A DNA stretch of 64,000 nt from Streptomyces bacillaris. Lineage in GTDB: Bacteria > Actinomycetota > Actinomycetes > Streptomycetales > Streptomycetaceae. Where the stretch lies: assembly GCF_003268675.1 (NCBI RefSeq), contig NZ_CP029378.1:3286001-3350000 (forward strand), read 5' to 3'. A program made the translations under genes and the position numbers. The notes beneath the pieces are model-generated. The model was not told the DNA's origin. It made no database searches and was given only the letters and a program-made list of their open reading frames with translations. Of the stretch, positions 25,725 through 35,336 are shown in pieces. How positions within the stretch are numbered: position 1 is the stretch's first letter; each line of letters starts with the position of its first letter.

Positions 25725-26897
25725 TCAGTACGACTTCGGCAGGCCCAGCGACTGGTGTGAGACGTAGTTCAGGATCATCTCCCGGCTGACCGGTGCGATC
25801 CGGGCCACCCGGGAGGCCGTGATCAGGGAGGCGAGCCCGTACTCGCGGGTCAGGCCGTTGCCGCCGAGGGTGTGGACCGCCTGGTCGACCGCCTTGACGC
25901 AGGCCTCGCCCGCCGCGTACTTGGCCATGTTGGCCGCCTCGCCCGCCCCGATGTCGTCGCCCTCGTCGTAGAGCCGGGCCGCCTTCTGCATCATCAGCCG
26001 CGACAGCTCCAGGTCGATGTGGGCGGTGGCGAGCGGGTGGGCGATGGCCTGGTGGGCGCCGATCGGGTCCTTCCAGACCTGGCGGGTCCGGGCGTACTCG
26101 ACGGCCCGGCCCAGCGCGAACCGGCCCATCCCGATCCCGAACGCGGCCGTCATGATCCGCTCGGGGTTCAGCCCCGCGAAGAGCTGGAGCAGCCCCGCGT
26201 CCTCGTCCCCGACCAGGGCGTCGGCGGGCAGCCGTACGTCGTCGAGTACCAGCTCGAACTGCTTCTCGGGGGCGTGGAGTTCCATGTCGATCGCGTTCCG
26301 GCCGAAGCCCTCCGCATCACGCGGGACGATGAACAGGCACGGCTTGAGCTTGCCCGACCGGGCGTCCTCCGTACGGCCCACGATCAGTGTGGCGTCGGCT
26401 ATGTCGACGCCCGACACGAAGACCTTGCGGCCGGTGAGGATCCAGTCCGTGCCGTCGCGGCGGGCGGTGGTGGTGATCCGGTGGGAGTTGGAGCCGGCGT
26501 CCGGCTCGGTGATGCCGAAGGCCATGGTGAGGGTGCCGTCGGCCAGGCCCGGCAGCCACTGCTGCTTCTGCTCGTCCGTGCCGAAGCGGGCGATGACCGT
26601 GCCGCAGATCGCGGGGGACACGATCATCATCAGGAGCGGGGAGCCCGCCGCCCCCAACTCCTCCAGCACGATGGAGAGTTCGGCCATGCCGCCGCCCCCG
26701 CCGCCGTACTCCTCGGGCAGGTTCACGCCCAGGTAGCCGAGCTTGGCGGCCTCCGCCCACAGCTCGCGGGTGTGGGAGCCCTCGCGGATGACGGTGGTCA
26801 TGTAGTCGCGCCCGTACCGCTTACCGAGGGCGGCGACGGCGGCGCGGAGCGCCTGGTGCTCTTCGGTTTCGAGTGCGGCGGTGCGGACGGTGCTCAT
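25725..26897 (-). CDS. Acyl-CoA dehydrogenase
   Basis: A 390-residue FAD flavoenzyme that makes 2,3-enoyl-CoA. It shows YLGVNLPEEYGGGGGGMAEL, the FAD-contact signature MAFGITEPDAGSNSHRITTT, GRKVFVSGVDIADATLIVGR and a C-terminal helical domain with HTLGGNGLTREYGLASLI. ATG 26897 overlaps the stop of the biotin carboxylase gene (ATGA). A 148-bp gap without an evident promoter separates it from the ligase. Confidence 0.92.
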   Translation of the reverse strand: MSTVRTAALETEEHQALRAAVAALGKRYGRDYMTTVIREGSHTRELWAEAAKLGYLGVNLPEEYGGGGGGMAELSIVLEELGAAGSPLLMMIVSPAICGTVIARFGTDEQKQQWLPGLADGTLTMAFGITEPDAGSNSHRITTTARRDGTDWILTGRKVFVSGVDIADATLIVGRTEDARSGKLKPCLFIVPRDAEGFGRNAIDMELHAPEKQFELVLDDVRLPADALVGDEDAGLLQLFAGLNPERIMTAAFGIGMGRFALGRAVEYARTRQVWKDPIGAHQAIAHPLATAHIDLELSRLMMQKAARLYDEGDDIGAGEAANMAKYAAGEACVKAVDQAVHTLGGNGLTREYGLASLITASRVARIAPVSREMILNYVSHQSLGLPKSY

Positions 26898-28881
26898 GCG
26901 GTCTCCTCCGGTGCGGGGGCGCCAGCGGCGCGTTCCTGGACTACGGCGAGCAGGGCGCCGACCTCGACCTGGTGGCCGGGGGCGGCGTGCAGGGCGGTGA
27001 GGGTGCCGGAGGCGGGGGCGAGGATGCGGTGCTCCATCTTCATCGCCTCCAGCCAGATCAGCGGCTGCCCGGCCTCGACCACGGCCCCCGGCGCCAGGCC
27101 CTCGGCGAGGCGGACGACGGTGCCGGGCATGGGGGCGAGGAGGGAGCCGGGGTCGGTCCGGGTCGTGGGGTCGGTGAAGCGGGGCAGGGCGGTGAAGGTG
27201 TACGAGGCTCCGGCGGTGTCCACGTGGACCCGGTCGCGGTCCCGGTCGTACGCGAGGCCGAAGTGGCGGGTCACGCCGTCGAGTTCGAGGGTGACGAGGG
27301 TGGGGGTGACGGAGACGACCCGGGTGCCGCTGCCGGCCTCGTACGGCTCCGGGATGCCGGTGCGCGGGGTGCGGTAGGCGATCTCGTGCTCGGTGCCGTC
27401 GGGTTCGCTGCGGTAGCGCTTGACCTGGGGCTGGGAGGGGACGTTGCGCCAGGCGCCGAAGCGGCTGGGGTGGGGGCGGGGCCCGTGCCGTGCGTGGTGG
27501 CGGCCACGGCTTCCGCCAGGGCGGCGGCGAGGGCGGCTGTCGCCGGGTCGCCGTCGCCGGGGGCGGTGAGGGCGGGGAGGTGGCGGTCGTAGAAGCCGGT
27601 GTCGAGGCGGCCCGCCACGAAGTCCGGGTGGCGCAACGACCGTACGAGCAGAGCCCTGTTGGTGACCGGGCCGTGGATACGGGCGCGCTCCAGAGCTCCG
27701 GCGAGCAGCCGGATGGCCGCCGTCCTGGTCGGGGCGTGGGCGATGACCTTGGCGAGCATCGGGTCGTAGTGGACGCCGATGGTGTCGCCGCCGGTGTACC
27801 CGGTGTCCAGGCGCAGGCCGGGGGCGTCCGGCACCTCCAGCGTGAGCAGTGCTCCGGTCTGCGGCTGCCAGTCGCGCGCGGGGTCCTCGGCGTAGAGCCG
27901 GGCCTCGACCGCGTGCCCCGCGGCCGCAGGAACCACGGCGTCCAGCGGCTCCCCCTCCGCCACCCGCAATTGCAGCGCGACCAGGTCGACGCCGAACACG
28001 GCCTCCGTCACCGGGTGTTCGACCTGGAGGCGGGTGTTCATCTCCAGGAAGTACGGCCGCCCCTCGGCCGAGACCAGGAACTCCACGGTCCCCGCCCCCC
28101 GGTAGCCGACCGCCCGCGCGGCCGCCACCGCCGCGTCGTGGAGCCGCGCGCGCAGGGCGTCGTCCAGGCCGGGCGCCGGGGCCTCCTCGATGACCTTCTG
28201 GTGGCGGCGCTGGAGCGAGCAGTCCCGGGTGCCGAGCGCCCACACGGTGTCGTACGCGTCCGCCATGACCTGCACCTCGACGTGCCGGCCCCGCTCCACG
28301 TACGGCTCCGCGAACACCTCGCCGTCCCCGAAGGCCGACGCGGCCTCGGCGGCGGCCGCCAGCAACTCACTTCCCAGTGAATCCAGTTCGCGGACGATCC
28401 GCATCCCCCGCCCCCCTCCGCCGGAGGCGGCCTTCAGCAGCAGCGGCAGATCGTCCGGGCCCGCCGTGGCCGGGTCCACCGGGGCCAGCAGCGGCACCCC
28501 GGCCCCCGCCATCAGCTCCTTGGCCCGGGTCTTGGAGGCCATCAGCTCGATGGCCTTGACCGGCGGACCCACCCACACGAGCCCCGCGTCCTGTATGGCG
28601 GCGGCGAAGGCGGCGTTCTCGGAGAGGAAGCCGTAGCCGGGGTGCACGGCGTCCGCCCCGGCGGCCAGGGCGGCGGCCACGACGAGGTCGCCGCGCAGAT
28701 AGGTGTCGGCGGGGGCGGCCCCCGGCAGCCGTACGGCGAGGTCGGCCTCGCGTACGTGCAGGGCGTCGGCGTCCGCGTCGGAGTACACGGCGACCGTGGT
28801 GATGCCCAGGTCACGGCAGGTGCGGAAGATCCGGCAGGCGATCTCGCCCCGGTTGGCGACGAGCAACGTGGTGATGGTCAT
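26894..28881 (-). pseudogene. Acyl-CoA carboxylase biotin carboxylase/BCCP subunit, frame broken by one base
   Basis: The N-terminal frame from ATG 28881 encodes biotin carboxylase: LLVANRGEIACRIFRTCRDL, HPGYGFLSENAAFA, LLKAASGGGGRGMRIV for ATP binding, EEAPAPGL and FLEMNTRLQVEHPVTEAVFG. Near 27478-27481, in a GGGG run on the plus strand, the protein switches frame. The next frame continues RPHPSRFGAWRNVPSQPQ through a linker to the BCCP domain with the biotinylated Lys in EAMKMEH, ending at 26894. One restored base gives a normal ~662-residue alpha subunit, so this may be a sequencing error in a working gene. It partners with the carboxyltransferase encoded upstream. Confidence 0.85.
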
Positions 28882-28917
28882 CTGGGCCTCACATCCGGAG
28901 GGTTCATCATGCGCGGG

Positions 28918-30516
28918 TCACATCCGGAAGACGCCGAAGCCGCCGCGGGCGCCCTCGACCGGTGCGGTGTGGATCGCGGACAGGCACATCCCGAGGACGG
29001 TCCGGGTGTCGCGCGGGTCGATCACCCCGTCGTCGTACAGCCGGCCCGACAGGAACATCGGCAGCGACTCGGCCTCGATCTGCTGCTCCACCATGGCGCG
29101 CAGCCTGGCGTCCGCCTCGTCGTCGTACGGCATCCCCTTCGCGGCGGCCGACGCGCGGGCCACGATGGAGAGGACCCCGGCGAGCTGCTGCGGGCCCATG
29201 ACGGCGGACTTGCTGCTCGGCCAGGCGAAGAGGAAGCGCGGGTCGTAGGCACGCCCGCACATGCCGTAGTGCCCGGCCCCGTACGAGGCGCCCATGAGCA
29301 CCGACAGGTGCGGGACACGGGAGTTGGCGACGGCGTTGATCATCATCGCGCCGTGCTTGATGATGCCGCCCTGCTCGTACTCCTTGCCGACCATGTAGCC
29401 GGTGGTGTTGTGGAGGAAGAGCAGCGGAATGTCCCGCTGATTCGCCAACTGGATGAACTGGGCGGCCTTCTGCGACTCCTCGCTGAAGAGAACGCCCTGC
29501 GCGTTGGCGAGGATGCCGACCGGATAGCCGTGCAGCCGCGCCCACCCCGTGACCAGGCTCGTCCCGTACAGCGGCTTGAACGCGTCGAAGTCCGAGCCGT
29601 CGACCAGCCGGGCGATCACCTCGCGCGGGTCGAAGGGCACCTTCAGATCGCCCGGCACGATCCCGAGCAGCTCCTCCGCGTCGTACTTCGGCGGCTCGGC
29701 GGGCCCGGGGCCGGGGTGCGCCTTGCGCCAGTTGAAGCGGGCGACGATCCGCCGGGCCTGCCGGATCGCGTCCTGCTCGTCGACGGCGAAGTGGTCGGCC
29801 AGCCCCGAGGTACGGGCGTGCATCTCGGCCCCGCCGAGGGACTCGTCGTCGCTCTCCTCGCCGGTGGCCATCTTCACCAGCGGCGGCCCGCCGAGGAAGA
29901 CCTTGGAGCGTTCGCGGATCATCACGGCGTGGTCGGACATCCCGGGGACGTACGCGCCTCCGGCGGTCGAGTTGCCGAACACCACGGCCACGGTGGGGAT
30001 TCCGGCCGCCGAGAGCCGGGTGATGTCCCGGAAGAGCGCCCCGCCCGGGATGAAGATCTCCTTCTGGGAGGGCAGATCGGCGCCGCCCGACTCCACCAGG
30101 CTGATGCACGGCAGCCGGTTGGCGAAGGCGATCTCGTTGGCGCGCAGGGCCTTCTTCAGCGTCCAGGGGTTCGACGCCCCGCCGCGTACGGTCGGGTCGT
30201 TGGCGGTGATCAGGCACTCGACGCCCTCCACCACCCCGATCCCGGTGATGAGCGAGGCGCCGACCGCGTAGTCGCTGCCCCAGGCGGCCAGCGGCGACAG
30301 CTCCAGGAACGGGGTGTCGGGGTCGACGAGCAGTTCGATCCGCTCGCGGGCGGGGAGTTTGCCGCGCTTGCGGTGGCGGGTGACGTACTTCTCGCCGCCG
30401 CCCGCGAGCGCCTTGGCGTGCTCGGCCTCCAGGGCGGCGAGCTTCTCCAGCAGGGCGGCCCGATTGGCCTCGTACTCAGGACTGTTGGTGTCGAGCGCGG
30501 TGGGCAGGACGGTCAT
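28918..30516 (-). CDS. Acyl-CoA carboxylase carboxyltransferase (beta) subunit
   Basis: A 532-residue carboxyltransferase of the methylcrotonyl/geranyl-CoA or propionyl-CoA type that moves CO2 from biotin to the acyl-CoA. Clear blocks: YVTRHRKRGKLPARERIELL, NDPTVRGGASNPWTLKK, CISLVESGGADLP, VFGNSTAGGAYVPGMSDHAV, FLHNTTGYMVGKEYEQGGII and SYGAGHYGMCGRAYDPRFLF. The long N-terminal region and these blocks favour the MccB-like branch. ATG 30516 follows GGAGGTGACCGC and overlaps the DUF1446 stop (ATGA). Confidence 0.93.
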   Translation of the reverse strand: MTVLPTALDTNSPEYEANRAALLEKLAALEAEHAKALAGGGEKYVTRHRKRGKLPARERIELLVDPDTPFLELSPLAAWGSDYAVGASLITGIGVVEGVECLITANDPTVRGGASNPWTLKKALRANEIAFANRLPCISLVESGGADLPSQKEIFIPGGALFRDITRLSAAGIPTVAVVFGNSTAGGAYVPGMSDHAVMIRERSKVFLGGPPLVKMATGEESDDESLGGAEMHARTSGLADHFAVDEQDAIRQARRIVARFNWRKAHPGPGPAEPPKYDAEELLGIVPGDLKVPFDPREVIARLVDGSDFDAFKPLYGTSLVTGWARLHGYPVGILANAQGVLFSEESQKAAQFIQLANQRDIPLLFLHNTTGYMVGKEYEQGGIIKHGAMMINAVANSRVPHLSVLMGASYGAGHYGMCGRAYDPRFLFAWPSSKSAVMGPQQLAGVLSIVARASAAAKGMPYDDEADARLRAMVEQQIEAESLPMFLSGRLYDDGVIDPRDTRTVLGMCLSAIHTAPVEGARGGFGVFRM

Positions 30517-32333
30517 GCGGTCACCTCCGGTACGGGGTCGGCGCCGTCCAGCAGGGCCACGGGGATCGGCAGCCACCGCGACCGCAGCCACTCCCCCACC
30601 GCCTTGGCCTGCGGATCGAACCGCGCCTGGGACGCGACGCCCTCCCCCAGGAGGCCGTGCACGGTGAAGTTGAGGGCGCGCAGGTTGGGCAGGACATGGC
30701 GTACGACGGTCAAGTCGCGGGTCTCCGGCAGGAGTTCTTTCAGCCTCTCCACGGTCAGCTCATGCGCCAGCCACCGCCAGGCGTCGTCGCTGCACACCCA
30801 GACGCCCACGTTGGCGTCGCCGCCCTTGTCCCCGCTGCGGGCACCGGCGACGAGCCCGAGGGGAGCACGGCGGGTGGGGGCGGAGGACGGGTACGGGTCG
30901 GGGAGCGGCGGCGCGTCGACGTCACCCAACTCCTGCGTACAGGGAGGAGGTTCGACGATCACACGGCTCCCGTCCGGCAGCACGGCGATGTGCTCGACCT
31001 CTTCCACCGGTACGTGGATCGCCTCGAACACCCCGTAGGGCGCGCCCTTTCCGGGCGGGGCGGTGACATGGAAGCCCGGATAGCTGCCGAGGGCCAGTTC
31101 GACGGCGGCCCCGGAGACCGCCCGGCCCACCGCCTCCGCGTCCTGGTCCCGGACGGTGAGCCGGAGCAGCGCGCTGGCCCGCTCCTCGGTGTCGGCGTCG
31201 GGCCGGTCGGTACGGACCAGCTCCCACCGCACCTCGGCCGGCAGCCGCCCGCCGCCCCGCTCCAGGGCATCGCTGAACTGGTCCTGCACGAGAAGGGATT
31301 TGGCCTCCAGATCCAGCCCCGTGAGGACGAACACGACCTCGTTGCGCCAGCCGCCGAGCCGGGTGAGCCCGGCCTTGAGGGTGGGCGGCGGGGCCTCTCC
31401 GCGCACCCCGTCGACGCGCACCCGGTCCGGGCCGTCGGGCGTGAGCCGTACGGTGTCGAGGCGGGCGGTGACGTCGGGTCCGGCGTACCGGGCTCCCCCG
31501 GTCTCGTACAGGAGCTGGGCGGTGACCGTCCCGATGTCGACGACGCCTCCCGTACCGGCGTGCTTGGTGATCACGGAGGACCCGTCGGCATGGATCTCGG
31601 CGAGCGGGAAGCCGGGGCGGCGCACGTCGTGCCTGCCGAAGAAGGCGTAGTTGCCGCCGGTCGCCTGCGTGCCGCACTCCAGGACGTGCCCGGCGACCAC
31701 GGCCCCGGCGAGGGCGTCCAGGTCGTCGGGTCCCCAGCCGAAGTGGGCGGCGGCCGGGCCGGTGACGAGGGCCGCGTCGGTGACCCGGCCGGTGACGACG
31801 ATGTCGGCCCCGGCCCGCAGACAGGCGGCGATCCCGGCTCCGCCGAGGTAGGCGTTGGCGGTGAGGAACCCGTCGGGCACGGGCAGGCTGTCGCCCTCGA
31901 CATGGGCGACAGCGACCGGGACCCCGACCTTGGCCGCCAACTTCCGTACGGCGTCCGCCAGTCCGGCCGGGTTCAGCCCGCCCGCATTGGCGACGATCCT
32001 CACCCCGCGCTCATGGGCGAGGCCGAGACCTTCTTCGAGCTGCCGCAGGAAGGTGGTGGCGTACCCCTTCTCCGGGTCCTTGAGGCGGCTGCGGCCGAGG
32101 ATGAGCATGGTCAGCTCGGCCAGATAGTCGCCGGTGAGGACGTCGAGGGGACCGCCGGTGAGCATCTCGCGCACGGCATCGAAGCGGTCCCCGTAGAAGC
32201 CGGAGGCGTTGCCGATGCGGAGGACGGGGGCGGGGGTGGAGGTGGATCCGAGGGCCGGGACGGGGGCGGGGCCCGGGGCCGGGGCGGCGGTGGGGCCGGA
32301 GGCCGGGGCGGGAGAGGGGCCGGGGGCGGTCAC
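30513..32333 (-). CDS. AtuA-like DUF1446 protein
   Basis: A 606-residue protein of the acyclic-terpene-utilisation AtuA family, found with geranyl-CoA carboxylase-type operons; the biochemical activity is not established. After a Pro/Ala-rich leader of ~35 residues come IGNASGFYGDRFDAVREML, LAELTMLILGRSRLKDPEKG, VRIVANAGGLNPAGLA, DIVVTGRVTDAALVTGPAAA, ECGTQATGGNYAFF and a C-terminal unit with LGLVAGARSGDKGGDANVGV. GTG 32333 overlaps the TIGR03084 stop (GTGA). Its presence suggests that the operon degrades a terpenoid or branched acid. Confidence 0.88.
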   Translation of the reverse strand: MTAPGPSPAPASGPTAAPAPGPAPVPALGSTSTPAPVLRIGNASGFYGDRFDAVREMLTGGPLDVLTGDYLAELTMLILGRSRLKDPEKGYATTFLRQLEEGLGLAHERGVRIVANAGGLNPAGLADAVRKLAAKVGVPVAVAHVEGDSLPVPDGFLTANAYLGGAGIAACLRAGADIVVTGRVTDAALVTGPAAAHFGWGPDDLDALAGAVVAGHVLECGTQATGGNYAFFGRHDVRRPGFPLAEIHADGSSVITKHAGTGGVVDIGTVTAQLLYETGGARYAGPDVTARLDTVRLTPDGPDRVRVDGVRGEAPPPTLKAGLTRLGGWRNEVVFVLTGLDLEAKSLLVQDQFSDALERGGGRLPAEVRWELVRTDRPDADTEERASALLRLTVRDQDAEAVGRAVSGAAVELALGSYPGFHVTAPPGKGAPYGVFEAIHVPVEEVEHIAVLPDGSRVIVEPPPCTQELGDVDAPPLPDPYPSSAPTRRAPLGLVAGARSGDKGGDANVGVWVCSDDAWRWLAHELTVERLKELLPETRDLTVVRHVLPNLRALNFTVHGLLGEGVASQARFDPQAKAVGEWLRSRWLPIPVALLDGADPVPEVTA

Positions 32334-33223
32334 CGGTCACCTCGTACGGCTCGCTCGGCGCGTACGGCTTGCTCGTCTCGTACGGCTTGCTCGGCTTGCT
32401 CAGCTCGTCCCGCTTGCTCAGCTCGTCCGGCTCGCTCGGCGCGGGGTGGGCGGCCCGGTCCGGGCGGTCCGGCGAAGGCCTGGGCGATGGAGAGCCACCG
32501 GTCGGCCTCGCTCCCCTCGGCGGTGACGGCGAGGTCGGAGCGATGGGCGCGCTGGGTGACCAGGAGGCAGAAGTCGAGGAGCGGCCCGGTGACACGCTGG
32601 GCGGCGCCTTCGGGGCCGTACGCGATCAATTCACCCTCGGGAGAGCGGAGTTCGACCCGGAACTCCTCCCCCGGCGCCTCGATCCCCCGTACCGCGTAGG
32701 CGTAGTTCCGGGCCCGCACCCCGATCCGGGCGACATGCCGGAGCCGGGCGGTGGGGGTCCGGGTGACCCCGAGGGCGTCGGCGATGTCCTGGCCGTGGGC
32801 CCAGGTCTCCATCAGCCGGGCGGTCGCCATGGAGGCGACGCTCATCGGCGGCCCGTACCAGGGGATCCGGGCCCCCGCCGGGGCCTCCCGCAGCACCGTG
32901 TCGAGCCGCCGCCGCCCCTCCCGCCACCGGGCGAGCAGGGCGCGTGGGGCGTGGGCGGCGACCAGGGCGTCGGCGGCCTCGTCGACGAAGGCGTCGGGGG
33001 CGGCGAGCGCCTTCGCCACCTCGCCCCCGAACCGCTCGGGCTCGGTGGCGGCCAGCAGCGCGACCTCGTCGGTCCAGGCGAGGTGGGCGATCTGGTGGGC
33101 GACGGTCCACCCCTCGGCGGGCGTCGCCCCCCGCCAGGCCTCCTCGCCCAACGCCCCGACCAGCGCGTCGAGTTCGCCGCTCTCCTCGCGCAGATCGTCG
33201 ACCACCGCTGCGACATCGGACAC
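32330..33223 (-). CDS. TIGR03084-family metal-binding (DinB-like) protein
   Basis: A 297-residue protein related to mycothiol-dependent maleylpyruvate isomerases. Possible metal ligands include His in WTVAHQIAHLAW and the ETWAHGQDIADALG segment. GTG 33223 follows GAGGGGAG. The last ~45 residues are a repetitive Arg/Ala/Glu tail (RAERAGRAEQAGRAEQAEQ) encoded by short imperfect repeats. First gene of the acyl-CoA operon; TIGR03084 genes often accompany DUF1446 and acyl-CoA carboxylase genes in actinobacteria. Confidence 0.85.
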   Translation of the reverse strand: MSDVAAVVDDLREESGELDALVGALGEEAWRGATPAEGWTVAHQIAHLAWTDEVALLAATEPERFGGEVAKALAAPDAFVDEAADALVAAHAPRALLARWREGRRRLDTVLREAPAGARIPWYGPPMSVASMATARLMETWAHGQDIADALGVTRTPTARLRHVARIGVRARNYAYAVRGIEAPGEEFRVELRSPEGELIAYGPEGAAQRVTGPLLDFCLLVTQRAHRSDLAVTAEGSEADRWLSIAQAFAGPPGPGRPPRAERAGRAEQAGRAEQAEQAVRDEQAVRAERAVRGDR

Positions 33224-33284
33224 GTGCGCTCCCCTCGGGACCGGGTGTGGTGCCCAGGAGCATGGCAGCGCGCCAGGAAACAAT

Positions 33285-33296
33285 CAAGCACGCTTG
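33285..33296. promoter_or_regulatory. Candidate TetR operator of the acyl-CoA operon
   Basis: CAAGC-AC-GCTTG is a perfect 12-bp palindrome 61 bp upstream of the first gene of the operon, in an unusually AT-rich patch (AATCAAGC...TGCATGATT). CAAGC/GCTTG half-sites are common for TetR regulators of acyl-CoA metabolism, and the operon ends in a TetR gene. Confidence 0.5.
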
Positions 33297-33459
33297 CATG
33301 ATTTCTTGCCCGGCAGCGATCGTCCGGCTGAGACCCGCCCGCCCCCTGGCACACGCGCCACGCCCGGTCGGCACCTGCCCGCTTCGGCTCTGCCCTGTCA
33401 CGGCCGGATCACGGCCACGCACCGGCGCCCGTCCGCCACTCCGCTGCTACTCTCCGCCG

Positions 33460-34191
33460 ATGACTGCCGAACCCCACCTGGTGAACCCGCACTTCGACGG
33501 CGACCGGCTCGTCCTGGAGGAACACCGCGAGGCAGACCACGTCCGCTACCTCTTTCCCGGTACGGGGACGGGGCCCGGTGGCGCCCTGCGCGCGCTCACC
33601 CTGGCCGAGGCCCTGCACGCGCGCATAGGGCCCGCCGGTACGGCGGAGGCCGTCCTGCGGGCCTGGGCGCAGGGGGCCGGAGCGGCGGAGGCGGTGGAGG
33701 CGGTGGAGGTGAAGGTGGCCGATCCGGCGGCTGTTCCTCCTGTACGGGTCCGGGCCGGGGCGATCGTGATCCGGGACGGGCACGTCCTGCTCATCCACTT
33801 CCGGGAGCCGGACGAGGGCGGCCCGCACTACGAGATCCCCGGCGGCGGGGTCGAGGCGGGCGAGACGCCCGAGGAGGCCGCCGTACGGGAACTCCGCGAG
33901 GAGACCGGACTCCACGGGAGCGTCGGGCGGAAGGTGGCGCGGGTCTGGAAGGAGGGCCGACACGAGCACTACTTCCTCATGACGGCCGAGGGCAGCATCG
34001 GCCCCGCCGAGACCCTGGACACCTACGGCGGCACCCCGGTCTGGATCCCCGTACCCGACCTGCCCGCCCTCCCCCTCTGGCCGCGCCGCCTCTCCTGGCG
34101 CATCGAGCACTGGCACCGCACGGGCTGGCCCACACCCCCGGCCGAACTGGCCGACTCGATCACCGACCTCCAGGCGCCCTGTACGTGGTGA
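33460..34191 (+). CDS. Nudix hydrolase
   Basis: A 243-residue protein. The N-terminal ~95 residues are not recognised; the Nudix domain follows, with GGGVEAGETPEEAAVRELRE plus ETGLHG fitting the Gx5Ex7REUxEExGU box, preceded by VRAGAIVIRDGHVLLIHFRE. It hydrolyses a nucleoside-diphosphate-linked compound; substrate unknown. ATG 33460 lies 6 nt after TACTCT (33448-33453), so the mRNA is probably leaderless. Confidence 0.88.
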   Translation: MTAEPHLVNPHFDGDRLVLEEHREADHVRYLFPGTGTGPGGALRALTLAEALHARIGPAGTAEAVLRAWAQGAGAAEAVEAVEVKVADPAAVPPVRVRAGAIVIRDGHVLLIHFREPDEGGPHYEIPGGGVEAGETPEEAAVRELREETGLHGSVGRKVARVWKEGRHEHYFLMTAEGSIGPAETLDTYGGTPVWIPVPDLPALPLWPRRLSWRIEHWHRTGWPTPPAELADSITDLQAPCTW

Positions 34192-34231
34192 GCGGGGCGG
34201 CGTCCGATCCCCGGGCCCGCCGCCGCGACGG

Positions 34232-35194
34232 TCACCGCTTCTTCTTCCGCGCCCCCGTCTGGCTGCGTACCGCGCCCATGCTCGCCCCGATGACCAGGGC
34301 GATGGCGAGGGCGTCCGTCGTGGAGAGGGCCTGGTTGAGGATGAGGAAGCCCGCCGCGGCCGCGATGGCCGGTTCCAGGCTCATCATGACGGCGAACGTG
34401 GAGGCGGGCAGGCGGCGCAGGGCCATGAGTTCCAGGGTGTACGGGAGGACGGAGCTGAGGACCGCCACCGCCGCGCCGAGCGCCAGGGTGGAGGGCACGG
34501 TGAGCTTGGCGCCGGACTCCCAGATACCGAGCGGCAGCGAGAGGACCGCCGCCACCACCATCGCCAGCGCCAGCCCGTCCGCCTGCGGGAAGCGGCGGCC
34601 GGTGCGGGCGCTGAAGACGATGTACGCCGCCCACATCGCCCCGGCCCCCAGCGCGTACGCCGCGCCGACCGGGTCCAGGCGGTCGAAGCCCCCGCCGCCG
34701 AGCAGGACCACGCCGACCAGGGCGAGCCCCGCCCACACCACGTTGACCAGGCGGCGCGAGGCGAAGACGGAGAGCGCGAGCGGGCCGAGCACCTCCAGGG
34801 TGACGGCAATACCGAGCGGGATGCGGTCCAGCGCCTGGTAGAACAGCGTGTTCATGCCGCCCATCGCCACGCCGAAGGCGAGCACCGTGCCCCAGTCCGC
34901 GCGCGAGTGGCCGCGCACCTTGGGCCGGCACACCACCAGCAGGATCAGCGCGGCCGCCGCCAGCCGCAGCGTGACCACGCCCAGCGCCCCCGCCTTCGGC
35001 ATCAGCAGCGCCGCGACGGCCGAGCCGAACTGGACCGACAGGCCACCCGCGACCACCAGCGCGACCGGCACCAGCGCCGCGCCCTTCCCCGGCCCGGAGC
35101 CCTTCCGTCCGGCGGCGTCCAGAGCGGGTGTCGCCTCGGGTACGGCGACGGCTGCCGCGGCGGCCGGCTCCGAAGCACTGCGCTGGACGTTCAC
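34232..35194 (-). CDS. EamA-family (DMT) transporter
   Basis: A 320-residue inner-membrane exporter with ~10 hydrophobic helices in two EamA repeats (ALVPVALVVAGGLSVQFGSA ... AAYALGAGAMWAAYIVFSA ... LVIGASMGAV). It resembles RhtA-type amino-acid or metabolite exporters. A polar Ala-rich N-terminus of ~35 residues precedes the first helix and a basic tail (ARKKKR) ends it. GTG 35194 is used. Divergent from a LysR gene that probably controls it. Confidence 0.88.
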   Translation of the reverse strand: MNVQRSASEPAAAAAVAVPEATPALDAAGRKGSGPGKGAALVPVALVVAGGLSVQFGSAVAALLMPKAGALGVVTLRLAAAALILLVVCRPKVRGHSRADWGTVLAFGVAMGGMNTLFYQALDRIPLGIAVTLEVLGPLALSVFASRRLVNVVWAGLALVGVVLLGGGGFDRLDPVGAAYALGAGAMWAAYIVFSARTGRRFPQADGLALAMVVAAVLSLPLGIWESGAKLTVPSTLALGAAVAVLSSVLPYTLELMALRRLPASTFAVMMSLEPAIAAAAGFLILNQALSTTDALAIALVIGASMGAVRSQTGARKKKR

Positions 35195-35309
35195 GGGCGG
35201 CCTTCCGGAGGTACGGGGAGTAGCGGGCGGCACGCCCACGCCCACCCACGGTAGAGACCCGCGCGCCTCCCGTGAAATGACTTCTGCGCTCCCGTTATGC
35301 TCCGGACGC

Positions 35310-35336
35310 ATGAGCCGATGGGAGCGCACCGCATGA
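35310..35336 (+). CDS. 8-codon upstream ORF coupled to the LysR gene
   Basis: ATG 35310 encodes MSRWERTA and stops at TGA 35334-35336, overlapping the LysR ATG at 35333 (ATGA). A TATGCT hexamer at 35296-35301 lies 8 nt before the ATG, so transcription may start at or near this codon. It could set LysR translation by coupling; the sequence alone does not prove translation. Confidence 0.35.
   Translation: MSRWERTA

Noticed and set aside
30657..32699. 680-residue plus-strand frame
   Set aside because: Antisense to the DUF1446 gene, Gly/Val/Arg-rich, no domain.
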